Source of the DNA: Verrucomicrobiota bacterium
Lineage (GTDB): Bacteria; Verrucomicrobiota; Kiritimatiellia; RFP12; UBA1067
Direction: 5' to 3'
DNA: 64,000 nucleotides
Assembly: GCA_023269675.1 (NCBI GenBank)
Contig: JAHFSX010000018.1
Location: 52,558-116,557, forward strand
The notes beneath the pieces are model-generated. The model had not been told where the DNA came from. It did not search any database and was given only the letters and a program-made list of their open reading frames with translations. Of the stretch, positions 1 through 11,209 are shown piece after piece (positions within the stretch are counted from its first letter, which is position 1; the number at the start of each line of letters is the position of its first letter). The translations under genes and the position numbers were made by a program.

Positions 1-1125
1 ACCCGGGCGAACTACCGCGACAGCTTCGACTCCGTCGTGCTGGAGACCGGCGTCAGCCGCACCGCGGCCTTCAAGCTGGAACCGCTGACCGGCATCCTCC
101 TGCTCACCACCACGCCCGACGGGTGCGAGGTCTCAGCGAAAGGCGTCGCGCTCGGGGTCACGCCGCTGCTCATCACCACGCTCGAGAGCGGCACCCACCG
201 GCTCACCGTCGCGTCGCCCGGCTATCAGCCCAAAGAGGTCGAAGTGACCCTCGAAGGCCGCACGCCCCTCAAGCAGGAAGTCGCCCTCATGTCCGACTCC
301 GGCACCATCGCCGTCACCTCCGACCCCGCCGGGGCCGAGGTGCTGGTCAACGGCATCGCGCGCGGCAAGACCCCCTGCCGCGTGGACCGCATCCCCGGCG
401 GCTCGGTGACCCTGGAGGTCAAGGCCGAAGGCTTCCAGCCGCACAGCCGCGACGTCGCCCTCGCCGCCGGCGAGGTGCAGACGGTCGAGGTGCAGCTCAA
501 GCCCCTGCCCGGCACCTTGCGCGTCGTCTCCATCCCCGAGGCCGGCCGCGTCTACATCAACGACGAGTTCAAGGGCGAGTCCCCTTACGACCTCGCCAAC
601 GCCAAGCCCGGGACCTACCGCGTGCGCGTGGACAAGACCGGCTACGAACCCGTCGCGCGCGACGTGACCCTCGAAAAAGGCGCCTCCATCACCGAGGAGT
701 TCCGCCTGGCGAAAAACACCGGGCGGCTCGAGCTCATCACCGCGCCCGCCGGGTCCACGGTGCTCATCGACGGCAAAAAGATCGGCATCACCCTCACGCA
801 CGGCACCGACACCAGCGCCGTCTCCGATCCTTTCGCCATCGAGGAGGCGCTGGAAGGCGAACACTCGGTCGAGATTTTCCGCAAAGGCTTTGCCACGCAG
901 AAGCGTAAGATCGAGATCAAGCGCGGCGAAACCCTCACCCTCCAATTCAAGCTCGTCCGGCAGTTCATCCCGAACTACGAGGTCACCACCACCCGCTCGT
1001 ATTACAAGGGCGTGCTGGAGTTCCAGAACGAGGAAGGCATCCGCATCGAAACCGCGCCGGGCATCAGCCAGACCATCCCCATGAAGGATGTGAAGAAGCA
1101 CGGCCCCCTGCAAGTGAGTGAATGA
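1..1125 (+). CDS. PEGA-domain repeat protein (5' end truncated by the window)
   Basis: Frame open from base 1; repeated motifs such as GTLRVVSIPEAGRVYINDEFKGESPYDLANAKPGTYRVRVDKTGYEPVARDVTL are typical of PEGA carboxypeptidase-regulatory-like repeats. Confidence 0.85.
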   Translation, partial: TRANYRDSFDSVVLETGVSRTAAFKLEPLTGILLLTTTPDGCEVSAKGVALGVTPLLITTLESGTHRLTVASPGYQPKEVEVTLEGRTPLKQEVALMSDSGTIAVTSDPAGAEVLVNGIARGKTPCRVDRIPGGSVTLEVKAEGFQPHSRDVALAAGEVQTVEVQLKPLPGTLRVVSIPEAGRVYINDEFKGESPYDLANAKPGTYRVRVDKTGYEPVARDVTLEKGASITEEFRLAKNTGRLELITAPAGSTVLIDGKKIGITLTHGTDTSAVSDPFAIEEALEGEHSVEIFRKGFATQKRKIEIKRGETLTLQFKLVRQFIPNYEVTTTRSYYKGVLEFQNEEGIRIETAPGISQTIPMKDVKKHGPLQVSE

Positions 1126-1236
1126 GTTGGCCAGTTCATTAGTGCATGAGTTCATGAGTTCATTAGTGATAACCTTCCGCACGCACTGACGCACTTAGGC
1201 ACGAATGAACTAATGCACTAACGCACTAATGAACTA
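1126..1236. repeat. Intergenic low-complexity inverted repeat (AGTTCATTAGTGCATGAGTTCAT... / ...AATGAACTAATGCACT)
   Basis: Both halves consist of repeats of AGTTCATTAGTGCA and its complement; could fold into a long hairpin. Confidence 0.7.
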
Positions 1237-3753
1237 ATGCACTTTCCCTCCTTCCCCGTCGACGCCATCCTGCCGGAGATCGCCGCCTCGCTCGCGGCGA
1301 ACCGCCCGGTCGTGCTGCAGGCGCCGCCCGGCTCCGGCAAAACCACCCGCGTCGCGCCCTTCCTGATGGACGCGCCCTGGCTGCGCGGCCGCAAGATCCT
1401 GCTGCTCGAGCCGCGCCGGCTCGCCGCGCGCGCGGCGGCCGGCTACATGGCCCGCCTGCGCGGCGAGGCCGTCGGCCAGTCGATCGGCTACCACATCCGA
1501 CTGGACCGCAAGGTCGGCCCCCGCACGCGCGTCGAGATCCTCACCGAGGGCCTCCTCACCCAGCGCCTGCTCAGCGACCCCGAACTCGCCGACGTCGGCC
1601 TCGTCATCTTCGACGAGTTCCACGAGCGCTCCCTCGCGGCCGACACCGGCCTCGCCCTCGCGCTCGACGTCCGCCGCGCCCTGCGCCCCGACCTGCGCCT
1701 CGTCGTGATGTCCGCCACCATCCGCCCCGACCCCGTGGCCACGCACCTCGGCGACGCCGACATCCACACCGCCGAGGCCCGCATGTTCCCCGTGGAGACG
1801 CGCCTGCTCACCCGCGCCTCCGGCGCCCCCGTGCCGGTGCAGGCCGCCGAGGCCGTGCGGCGGGCGCTGGCCGAGGAGCCGGGCAGCCTGCTCGTCTTCC
1901 TCCCCGGCGAAGGCGAGATCCGCCGCGCCCTCGCGCTCCTGCGCGCCGCGCCCCTGCCGCCCGACGTCTCGCTCCACCCGCTCTTCGGCGCGCTGCCGCG
2001 CGAGGAGCAGGACGCCGCCGTGGAGCCGCCCGCGCCCGGACGCCGCAAGGTCGTGCTCGCCACCTCCATCGCCGAGTCCTCGCTCACCATCGAGGGCATC
2101 CGCGTGGTGATCGACACCGGCTGGATGCGCGTGCCCCGCTTCTCGCCGCGCAACGGCATGTCGCGTCTCGAGACCCTGCGCATCACCCGCGACCGCGCCG
2201 ACCAGCGCCGCGGCCGCGCGGGCCGCCTCTGCCCCGGCGTCTGCTACCGGCTCTGGGACGAGGTCACCGACCAGCAGCTCGGCCCCGAGGCGCTCCCCGA
2301 GATCTACGACGCCGACCTTGCCGCCACGGTCCTGCAGTCCGCCGAGTGGGGCACCTCCGCGCGCGACGGCCTGCCCTGGTTCACCCCGCCCCCCGACGCC
2401 GCCTGGCGCCAGGCCACCGCCCTGCTCCAGGAGCTCGGCGCCCTCTCCCCCTCTCCCCTACAGCCCGCAGCCTACAGCCTACAGCCTTCCCCGTCCCCCA
2501 CCATCACCGCGCGCGGCCGCGCCATGGTCAAGCTGCCCCTCCACCCGCGCCTCTCCCACATGATCTTCGAGGCCGCGCGCGCGGGCTGCGCCCAGCACGC
2601 CTGCCTGCTCGCCGCCGCCCTGGCCGAGGCCTCCTCCGAATCCTCCCTGCGCTTTGAAACCGACGCCCGACGCCTGCTCGACCGCCTCGGGCACGCCGAC
2701 CACGACGGCTTCACCTACCGCGTCAAGGAGCTCGCCCGCCGCTGGGGCCACGCCTATCCCGCCCAGGACGCGCAGCGCCTGTCGGAGGGGCTGCTGCTGG
2801 CCTGGGCCTTCCCCGACCGCATCGCCCGCCGCCGCGACGCCGCCGGCCGCTACCTCATGCGCAACGGGCGCGGCGCGCTCCTCGACACCTCCGACCCGCT
2901 GGCCCAGGCCGAGTGGCTCGTGGCCGCCGAGCTGCAGGACGACACCACCGACGCCAAGATCCGCCTCGCCGCGCCCGTCACGCGCGAGGAGGTCGAAGCG
3001 ACGTTCAGCGCGGAGTTCGAGAGCCGCGCGCTCACCTCGTGGGACAAGCGCACGGAATCCGTGCAGGCCGTGAACCGCGTCTGCCTCGGCGCCATCGTGA
3101 TCAAGGAAGGCGGGCAGGCCGCGCCCGACCCCGCCGACCTTCTGGCGGCGCTCTTCGAGGGCATCCGCCAGAAAGGCGTCGACCAGCTGCCGTGGTCGAA
3201 AAGCTCACGCGCGCTGCAGGCCCGGATCTGCTTCCTGCACAAGACCCTGCCCGAAGCGTCCTGGCCTGACCTCGGCGACGCCGAGCTGCTCGCGAACCTC
3301 GAAGCGTGGCTCGGCCCCTACTGCGACGGCGTGACGCGCTGGAGCCACGTGCAGGCGCTGGACCTGACCAGCATCCTGCTGAGCCGGCTTGACACCTGCG
3401 GCTGCCCCCGCCGCCTCCTGGACGAGCTCGCGCCCACGCACCTGCCCGTGCCGAGCGGCTCGCGCATCCAGGTGCAGTACGACCAGGACGCGCCGTACAT
3501 GGCGGTGCGCATCCAGGAGGTGTTCGGCCTGACCCGGACGCCCGCGATCGCGGGCGGCCGCGTGCCCGTCGTGATGCACCTGCTCTCGCCCGCGCAGCGG
3601 CCCGTGCAGGTCACGCGCGACCTCGAGAGCTTCTGGGCCACGGGCTACGCCTACGTCCGCAAAGACCTCCGCGGCCGCTACCCCAAACACTACTGGCCCG
3701 AAGACCCGCGCGAAGCCACCCCCACGCACCGCGTCCGCCCGCCGCCGTCATAA
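1237..3753 (+). CDS. hrpB: ATP-dependent helicase HrpB
   Basis: 838 aa; Walker A APPGSGKTTRVAP, DEFHERS, SATIRPDPVA, QRRGRAGR and an HrpB-type C-terminus (AGGRVPVVMHLLSPAQRPVQVTRDLESFW). Confidence 0.95.
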   Translation: MHFPSFPVDAILPEIAASLAANRPVVLQAPPGSGKTTRVAPFLMDAPWLRGRKILLLEPRRLAARAAAGYMARLRGEAVGQSIGYHIRLDRKVGPRTRVEILTEGLLTQRLLSDPELADVGLVIFDEFHERSLAADTGLALALDVRRALRPDLRLVVMSATIRPDPVATHLGDADIHTAEARMFPVETRLLTRASGAPVPVQAAEAVRRALAEEPGSLLVFLPGEGEIRRALALLRAAPLPPDVSLHPLFGALPREEQDAAVEPPAPGRRKVVLATSIAESSLTIEGIRVVIDTGWMRVPRFSPRNGMSRLETLRITRDRADQRRGRAGRLCPGVCYRLWDEVTDQQLGPEALPEIYDADLAATVLQSAEWGTSARDGLPWFTPPPDAAWRQATALLQELGALSPSPLQPAAYSLQPSPSPTITARGRAMVKLPLHPRLSHMIFEAARAGCAQHACLLAAALAEASSESSLRFETDARRLLDRLGHADHDGFTYRVKELARRWGHAYPAQDAQRLSEGLLLAWAFPDRIARRRDAAGRYLMRNGRGALLDTSDPLAQAEWLVAAELQDDTTDAKIRLAAPVTREEVEATFSAEFESRALTSWDKRTESVQAVNRVCLGAIVIKEGGQAAPDPADLLAALFEGIRQKGVDQLPWSKSSRALQARICFLHKTLPEASWPDLGDAELLANLEAWLGPYCDGVTRWSHVQALDLTSILLSRLDTCGCPRRLLDELAPTHLPVPSGSRIQVQYDQDAPYMAVRIQEVFGLTRTPAIAGGRVPVVMHLLSPAQRPVQVTRDLESFWATGYAYVRKDLRGRYPKHYWPEDPREATPTHRVRPPPS

Positions 3754-3852
3754 AGCGTCCCTTCGCCATGGGACCTTCCTTCTAAATTGTGAGACCTTTT
3801 CATCTCTTCTTCCCTCTCGACAATCACCTGATCATCAGATTATCATATCATC

Positions 3853-4155
3853 ATGAATTACTTGGCTGTTAAAGATCTGAAGGCCCCCAAGCTCGTCCGC
3901 GAGACGCTGGCCGCGTACGGCACGGCCTTGGTGACGAACAACGGCAAACCCATGGCCATGCTGATTGACCTGGCCGAAGGCGAGGATCCCGAGCAGTTGG
4001 CAGAAGCCATCCGCATGGCGCGGGCGCGTCTGGCACTCTCCGACCTGCGGACCTCAAGCCGCGTCAAAGGCACAGACAAGCTCTCGCTCAACCAGATCAC
4101 CTCAGAGATCCGGGCCGCGCGCGCCGAACGCAAGACCCGCCGGGCCATCCCATGA
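3853..4155 (+). CDS. Phd/YefM-family antitoxin
   Basis: 100 aa, N-terminal Phd-like sequence (ALVTNNGKPMAMLIDL); overlaps the downstream PIN ORF by 4 nt (ATGA). Confidence 0.75.
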   Translation: MNYLAVKDLKAPKLVRETLAAYGTALVTNNGKPMAMLIDLAEGEDPEQLAEAIRMARARLALSDLRTSSRVKGTDKLSLNQITSEIRAARAERKTRRAIP

Positions 4156-4562
4156 CCGCCGCCGTTTTCGACACCAACGTGGTCGTTTCGGGAATGCTCT
4201 CACCGGACGGGACCCCCGGCAAACTGCTAGATGCGATTCTCGACGGTCTTTGTCAGCCGGTTGTCACAGACAGCATACTGGCGGAATATGAGACCGTATT
4301 GGGCCGCCCGAAATTCGGATTTCCCCCGTCCAAAGTCCATTTCCTGCTCGACGCCATCCGTTCACGCGCCCGGCACGCGCCCTTTTCCCCCGTGTTTAAC
4401 GCCCATGACCTGCCTGACCCCGATGACGTGATCTTTCTGGAAGCCGCTGCCAGCCTTTGTGTCCCCATTGTTACCGGCAACCTCAAGCACTACCCCAGAA
4501 AAGTTGTCGGCAGCACCCCGGTCCTTTCCCCTGCCGCGTTCCTCGCCCAACTTTGCGAATAG
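4152..4562 (+). CDS. PIN-domain toxin (COG1569-like)
   Basis: FDTNVVVSGML, E at mid-domain, DPDDVIFLEAA; adjacent to an antitoxin-like ORF. Confidence 0.85.
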   Translation: MTAAVFDTNVVVSGMLSPDGTPGKLLDAILDGLCQPVVTDSILAEYETVLGRPKFGFPPSKVHFLLDAIRSRARHAPFSPVFNAHDLPDPDDVIFLEAAASLCVPIVTGNLKHYPRKVVGSTPVLSPAAFLAQLCE

Positions 4563-4626
4563 CTTCCTTGTAACCCCCTTGCACGGGCCTGCATGCTTGA
4601 GCACGATGGCAGCCCGAAGGCGGAGA

Positions 4627-5664
4627 TCAGCTGAAGCCGACCAGCTCTTGGCGCTCCTCGTCCCAGACTTTCAGCCGGACGGCGCCCAGGCTTTGCCGGA
4701 TCGTGAGGGGCGGCCTGGCTTGCAGAGCGGGAACGGCATCGTAGCACGCCTTGAGCCGGTAATTCGGAATCCGGGGGCCCAAGTGATGCACGTGGTGGTA
4801 CCCGATGCTGCCGGAGAACCAGCGCAGCACCGCCGGCAAACGGTAAAAGGAGCTGCCCTCCATGGCGGCCCGCAACCCGCTCCACTCCCCTTTGCGCGCC
4901 CAGTACACCCCCTTGAACTGGTGCTGAACGAAGAAGAGCCAGACCCCCGCCGCGCCGGCCATCCATAACACGGGCAGCTGGACAAGCAGGTACGTCCGCC
5001 ACCCGAGGCAGCGGGCGGCGACCATCACCATCCCGGCGATGAGCAGGTTCGTGAGCAGAACACTCATCCGTTCCTTGCGCTTCGTCGTGTGCGTCGGAAG
5101 ACGGTAGCGGAGCAGGAAGCTGAACAGCGCGCCCAGCCCCAGCAGCCCCACCGGACTGCGGTAGAAGCGGTAAAACAGCCGGAGCGCCCTTGGTTTGGCA
5201 GCGTACTCGGTGCGCGTCAGCGTCCAGATGTCGCCGAACCCGCGCGCGTCAAGGTTCGCGTAGGTGGCGTGGTGCCGAAGATGGCTGAAGCGCCAGTCCT
5301 CGAACGGGGTGAAGACCAGCACGCCGAAAACATAACCGAAGAAAGTGTTCGCGCCTTTGCGCGGGAAGAGCGAACCGTGCACGCAATCATGAAACAGGAT
5401 GAAGATCCGGACCAGAAAAGCGGCGGCGGCCACCGCCAGCGCCAGCGTCAGGGCATACGGGCCGCCGCGCTGGACCGAGAGGATCATCAGGAACCACAGG
5501 CACCCGTAAGGCAGAAGCGTGTTCAGAACCTGCCAGCTGGCCTGGCCGGCACTGGAATCCCGGTAGTTCAACAGGGTCGCATGCCACGCGGGCCACGTGC
5601 GCTCCGCGCTCTGAGCCTGCGGAGTCTGGCCGGGAGACCGTGTTTCAATGACCGCCATAGTCAC
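4627..5664 (-). CDS. Fatty acid desaturase
   Basis: Three His boxes: HDCVHGS, HLRHH, HHVHH; several TM segments. Confidence 0.9.
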   Translation of the reverse strand: MTMAVIETRSPGQTPQAQSAERTWPAWHATLLNYRDSSAGQASWQVLNTLLPYGCLWFLMILSVQRGGPYALTLALAVAAAAFLVRIFILFHDCVHGSLFPRKGANTFFGYVFGVLVFTPFEDWRFSHLRHHATYANLDARGFGDIWTLTRTEYAAKPRALRLFYRFYRSPVGLLGLGALFSFLLRYRLPTHTTKRKERMSVLLTNLLIAGMVMVAARCLGWRTYLLVQLPVLWMAGAAGVWLFFVQHQFKGVYWARKGEWSGLRAAMEGSSFYRLPAVLRWFSGSIGYHHVHHLGPRIPNYRLKACYDAVPALQARPPLTIRQSLGAVRLKVWDEERQELVGFS

Positions 5665-5838
5665 GCCTCCGATCGGATGTTCCTTCCTTCGGGCCGTCCC
5701 GCGCCCGGGCCCTTGCCGTTGTTCGCCTGAGTTGCGGCATCCGGTCGCCTGACGCGGGGGCAGGCGATCAACCGTATGAAAACGTTAACATACGGGATTC
5801 TCTTCTTTCAAGCCCATTGTGCGGGGCCTGATCCGGAA

Positions 5839-5870
5839 GGGTGTGATTCAACTTCGTTGAATCCACACCC
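5839..5870. repeat. Palindromic repeat family B, copy 1 (GGGTGTGATTCAACTTCGTTGAATCCACACCC)
   Basis: Near-perfect palindrome; related copies at 6063-6099 and about 41327-41360 with shared flank AGGAGCATT/GGAGTTGGG. Confidence 0.75.
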
Positions 5871-6062
5871 GAAGGAGGAGGTCGGATTTAGGAGTTGGGA
5901 GTTGCAATGCCATGGCAGCGAACGTGTTCGTGTCTTCAAAATGAGGTCAAACGTCGTGCCTCAAGAAACGGTTGTTCGCGGAAGGGCTCCTCCTTGTCGA
6001 ACGCCCTGTTTCCAGGGTCTTCCGCGCTTCCAACTCCTCAATCCCAACTCCTGAATGCTCCT

Positions 6063-6099
6063 GGGTGCGACTCAGTTTCAACGAAGCTGAATCGCACCC
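6063..6099. repeat. Palindromic repeat family B, copy 2 (GGGTGCGACTCAGTTTCAACGAAGCTGAATCGCACCC)
   Basis: Inverted relative to copy 1; flanks also inverted (GGAGTTGGGAGTTG / CCAACTCC..CCCAACTCC). Confidence 0.75.
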
Positions 6100-6224
6100 G
6101 ATCCGGCAGGCGGGCGGCTGAGTGGGGCGGCAGGCCCCGATCCGCCAAGTTGCTCTGCCCCGGGAAACGTGCTATAAATCGCCCGGTGAAAAGTTAACCG
6201 CGAACCGCCGACCCCGGAACCCCT

Positions 6225-7007
6225 ATGATCGCTACCCAGCAGCTCCAAGCCGTCGCCACCCTCGCCGCGCGCCGCGCGGGCGAACACGTCCTCGCCAACC
6301 TCCACCGCCGCGGCGACGTGAACTCGCTCCTGCGCACCGACGTGAAGCACAAGCTCGACGTCGAGGCTCAGGAAACCGCCACAGCCGTCATCCTCGCGGC
6401 CTTCCCGGACCACGCCATCCTCGGCGAGGAGACCTGCGACGCGCCCCTGCCCGAGAGCGACTACGTCTGGATCATCGACCCGATCGACGGCACGATCAAC
6501 TTCTTCCACGGCCTGCCCTGGTGGTGCTGCTCGGTGGCCTTGCGCTACAGGGGCAAGGCCATCGCCGCCGCGGTCTTCCTCCCCGAGATGGGCCAGATGT
6601 ACGAGGCCGCCTGCGACGGTCCGGCGCTCTGTAACGGCGCGCCCATCCACGTCTCGCAGACCGTCCGGATCGACCTCGCGATGCTGGCGACCGGCGCGGA
6701 CAAGTGGGACCTCGGCGAGCACGCGTTCCGCTTCATGCGCAAGGTCGCGGAAATCGCGCAGCGGCCGCGCATCCTCGGCGCGGCCGCGGTGGACATGTGC
6801 CTGGTGGCGGCGGGCAAGCTTGACGGCTACTTCGAGTCGGGCATCTACGTCTGGGACATGGCCGCCGCCAGCCTGATCGTCGAGCGCGCGGGCGGCCGGT
6901 GCGAGATCCTCAAGTCCTACCCCAAGCACCGCATGGCGTTCCTCGCCACCAACGCCGGCGTGCACGACGCCTGCCGCGACGCGCTCCTGCCGCTGCTGAA
7001 AGACTGA
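6225..7007 (+). CDS. Inositol monophosphatase family protein
   Basis: GEE, IDPIDGTINFFHG motif, C-terminal WDMAAASLIVERAGG. Confidence 0.9.
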   Translation: MIATQQLQAVATLAARRAGEHVLANLHRRGDVNSLLRTDVKHKLDVEAQETATAVILAAFPDHAILGEETCDAPLPESDYVWIIDPIDGTINFFHGLPWWCCSVALRYRGKAIAAAVFLPEMGQMYEAACDGPALCNGAPIHVSQTVRIDLAMLATGADKWDLGEHAFRFMRKVAEIAQRPRILGAAAVDMCLVAAGKLDGYFESGIYVWDMAAASLIVERAGGRCEILKSYPKHRMAFLATNAGVHDACRDALLPLLKD

Positions 7008-7263
7008 GACGGCAAAAGCCGTAGCGGACGTTTCTTGCCGAGGAAGCGCTCGACGCCGAACGCTCGGCACGCGCCGCTCACGCGCGTTTCCTCCCTCCCC
7101 GAGGGGCAGGCGTCAAGCGGTGAACGTTTGATTCCTTTCCTGCGCCCCGGGGACGCCTGGAAGGCGAGACTCCGACGAGCCGCCTTTTTTTTCAGAAACC
7201 GCTTGCATCTGACCGGCCTGAGGAGTACAAACAAAGCCGTTTGGAGCGGGAAAGGAGGCGGCC

Positions 7264-8196
7264 ATGTTTACAATCTATCACTGGGAAGGCGGTGGCCTGA
7301 AAGAGGTGCCCGCCTTGACCGGTTCGTGTTGGATCAACCTGGCCGACCCGTCCACCGAGGAGATTTCCCGCGTCCAGGAGCTCACCGGCGTCCCGCGCGA
7401 GTTCCTCACCGACCCCCTCGACAAAGACGAGCGGCCCCGTCTCGAGATCGAAAAGGGCGTGACGCTCCTGATCTGCCACGTGCCGTACCATGAGCCGCAC
7501 GAGAACCTGATCCCCTTCCACACCTTGCCGCTCGGCATCATCCTCACCGACACGAACGTCATCACCATCTGCAACCGCCAGACGCCCGTGACCAGCACCT
7601 TTCTGGACCAGATCCGCCGCGTCTGCCCGCCCGAGGATCAGTTCCGTTTCGCCTTCCAGCTCCTGTGGCACTCCGCGATCCTCTACCTGCGCTACCTGCG
7701 CGACATCCGCCAGCGGGCGGACATGGTGGAGCAGGACCTGCACGAGTCGATCTCGAACGAGGCGCTGATGCGGCTGCTGAACATCGAGAAGAGCTTGGTC
7801 TACTTCACCACCTCCCTCAAGGCGAACGACATCCTGATCGGCCGGCTCGAGCACACGCGCCAGCTCGACATCCCCGACAAGGACCTCGACGTGCTGGAGG
7901 ACGTCGCGGTCGAGTACCGCCAGGCGCTGGAGATGGCCACCATCCACAGCAACATCCTCACCGGCACGCTCGACACGTTCGCCTCGATCATCTCGAACAA
8001 CCTCAACAACGTGATGAAGTACCTCACCTCCATCACGGTCGTGCTCATGCTCCCCACGCTGGTCGGCAGCATCTACGGCATGAACGTCGCGCTGCCGATG
8101 CAGCACTATCCCCACGCCTTCGCGATCCTGATGGGCGTCTCGATCCTGATCTCCGTGGCCGTCGTGATCGTCCTGGCCCGCCGCCGCTTCTTCTAA
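7264..8196 (+). CDS. CorA-family magnesium transporter
   Basis: C-terminal YGMNVALP (GMN motif) between two TM helices. Confidence 0.92.
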   Translation: MFTIYHWEGGGLKEVPALTGSCWINLADPSTEEISRVQELTGVPREFLTDPLDKDERPRLEIEKGVTLLICHVPYHEPHENLIPFHTLPLGIILTDTNVITICNRQTPVTSTFLDQIRRVCPPEDQFRFAFQLLWHSAILYLRYLRDIRQRADMVEQDLHESISNEALMRLLNIEKSLVYFTTSLKANDILIGRLEHTRQLDIPDKDLDVLEDVAVEYRQALEMATIHSNILTGTLDTFASIISNNLNNVMKYLTSITVVLMLPTLVGSIYGMNVALPMQHYPHAFAILMGVSILISVAVVIVLARRRFF

Positions 8197-8335
8197 ATCC
8201 GCCGCGCGGCCCGCAGGGCCGCCGGCGCGCGACGCCCCCCCGCCAACATTGCTGCGGTGTCATTTTGTTCACAGGGGCTTGTTTCCCCTCCGCACTTTCG
8301 GTATATTATTTGCCTTTTCGAAAGGTGCGTGTTCC

Positions 8336-9079
8336 ATGCTTTTCCTGCAAACCAAGTTCTCGTGGCTGGCCGCGCCTCTGCTGTGGCTGGCCGGCGCCAT
8401 TGTGCTCTCCGCGGTTTGGGCGACGCACACGCCCGAGTGGATCAATGCCCATTTCAACAACAACGGCGCCTCGCCGGTCGAGGCGGCGACCATCGGCTTT
8501 TTCTTCCTGCAGATCGCGTTCTTCTGGCTCTTGCCGCCCGTGCGCCCCGGCCGCCACCGCAATTTCTGGCTCGCGGATTTCTCCCTGATCACCTTGTTCG
8601 CCATCAGCCGCGAGCTCGACTGGCACAAGCTGCTGATCACGACCTCGAACCTGCCCGGGGCCACGCACGGCACGCCGTTCAAACTCAAATACCTCCTCAA
8701 CGCCGACAATCCGCTGGCCGACCGGCTCATCGTCGCCGCCTGTTTCGGGCTCGCCCTCGCGCTCTGCGGCGGGACGCTGCTCTATTTTCTGCGCCGGCTG
8801 CTCAGGGGCCTCGCCAAGCTGCATCCCGTCTGCTGGTCGGTCGCCTTTCTGGGCGGCGCCGCCCTGCTGAGCCAGCTGTTCGACCGCTTGCCGGCCGAAC
8901 TGCGCCACAGCTGCGGCATCCATCTTTCTCCGAGCCAGCACGCCTTGACCACCGTGTTCGAGGAGGGCCAGGAGCTGCTCCTGCCGCTCTTCATCATCCT
9001 CGCCGTTGTGCAGGCGCACCTCATCTACGCACGGCCGCCGTCAGAAGACGCCCCGCTGGCGTGCTTCGACAACCTGTAG
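8336..9079 (+). CDS. Multi-TM membrane protein of unknown function
   Basis: ORF with several hydrophobic helices (MLFLQTKFSWLAAPLLWLAGAIVLS...), directly upstream of a two-component system. Confidence 0.65.
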   Translation: MLFLQTKFSWLAAPLLWLAGAIVLSAVWATHTPEWINAHFNNNGASPVEAATIGFFFLQIAFFWLLPPVRPGRHRNFWLADFSLITLFAISRELDWHKLLITTSNLPGATHGTPFKLKYLLNADNPLADRLIVAACFGLALALCGGTLLYFLRRLLRGLAKLHPVCWSVAFLGGAALLSQLFDRLPAELRHSCGIHLSPSQHALTTVFEEGQELLLPLFIILAVVQAHLIYARPPSEDAPLACFDNL

Positions 9080-9105
9080 CGCGACTCGACGCCGGGAGGC
9101 TTGCT

Positions 9106-9772
<667 letters not shown>

Positions 9773-9795
<23 letters not shown>

Positions 9796-11209
9796 AAAGT
9801 TCCGGTCGTTCGCCGTCTACTTGGGCATGGGGTACCTGATCGTCTACGCCCTCTGCACCGGCGGCATCTTCTTCCTCAGCAGCCGCGTCATCACCAAGTC
9901 CGCCCGCGGCTTCGACCGCCAGGACGTGCGGGCCGAGAGCGAGGAGCTCGCGGAAATCCTCGACCAGAACAAGGACGGGAACTGGCTTGCGGAGGAGATC
10001 ACCCTCGAGCGCTACCCGCCCTCCACCATCGTCATCGTGCGCGTGCTCAGCCCCCAAGGCAAGATCGAGTACGCCATCACCAAGCCCAAAGACATCGACA
10101 TTCCGGAATGGCGCTCCAACGCCCCGCGCAGCCCGGCCGCCGCGCCTGCGGTCGGATGGGGCGAATACTACCTCAAGCCGCTCCACCGCCATATCCAGGT
10201 GCAGACCCTGCGTCTGAAAGACGGGCGCACCCTGCAGGTCGGCAAAGGCTCTTTTCTCGAGTACGACCAGAAATCCATGATGTCGCGCACCCTCTGGCTC
10301 TTCATGGGTCTGTCCACCCTGCTTTCCTTTGTCTCCGGCATCTTCATGATGTTCATCACCCTCCGCCCCATCCACCTCATCACGGAGTCCATGAGCCACA
10401 TCATCGAGACCCACGCGTTCGAGAAAGGCGCCCCGCCGGTCACCAGCGCGATCGCCGAGCTCGACACCCTCGGCAGGCTCTTCACGGTCATGACCGGCAA
10501 ATACGCCAGCCTGATCCAGGCCATGCGCGAGACCATGGACAACGTCGCCCATGATTTCCGCACCCCGCTCGCCCGCATCCGCGGCGCCTCCGAATTCGCC
10601 CTGCACGACAAGCAGCTCCCCGCCGGACTCGCCGACACCCTGGCGGACATCATCGAGGACTGCGACCGGGCCCAGCTCCAGCTCCAGAACCTGATGGACG
10701 TGCGCGAGATGGAGAGCGGCTTCGTCGAGCTCAACATCCAGCCCTTCAGCCTCACCCAGCTCATCGGCGAGATCACCGACCTCTACTCCCTGATCGCCGA
10801 GGAGAAAAAGATCACCCTCGTTGCGCGCTTGCCCGAACAGGAGATGCTGATCGAAGGCGACAAGTACCGCATCGCCCGCGCCTTGGCCAACCTCGTGGAC
10901 AACGCCCTGAAGTACACGCCCAAAGGCGGCCAAGTCACCCTCACGTTCGAGGTGCAGCCGGATTCGGTCGTCATCCGCGTGACCGACACCGGCATCGGCA
11001 TTCCGGAAGACGAGCAGGGCCTGATCTGGCAACGCCTCTTCCGCGGCAAAAAGGCGCGCGAGGCGGAGAAGGGACTGGGCCTCGGGCTGAACATCGTGCA
11101 GGTCATCATCGCGGCCCACGGCGGCACCGTGACCCTCGCGAGCGCACCCGGCCAAGGCTCCACCTTCTGCGTGACGCTCCCCAAGACGGCCAGGACCTGC
11201 AGCGGCTGA
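9773..11209 (+). CDS. HAMP-like sensor histidine kinase
   Basis: VAHDFRTPLARIRG H-box, NLVDNALKYTP N-box, GIGIPEDEQ, GLGLGLNIVQ; overlaps the response regulator. Confidence 0.95.

Noticed and set aside
133-1194. Long antisense ORFs in high-GC genes (for example 133-1194 -, 1234-1977 -, 13381-15081 +, 18345-20564 -)
   Set aside because: Low-complexity Arg/Gly/Ala/His-rich translations opposite well-supported genes; shadow ORFs typical of high GC.
5776-6197. ORFs 5776-6054 and 5895-6197 as genes
   Set aside because: They read through palindromic repeats and have no protein-like features.
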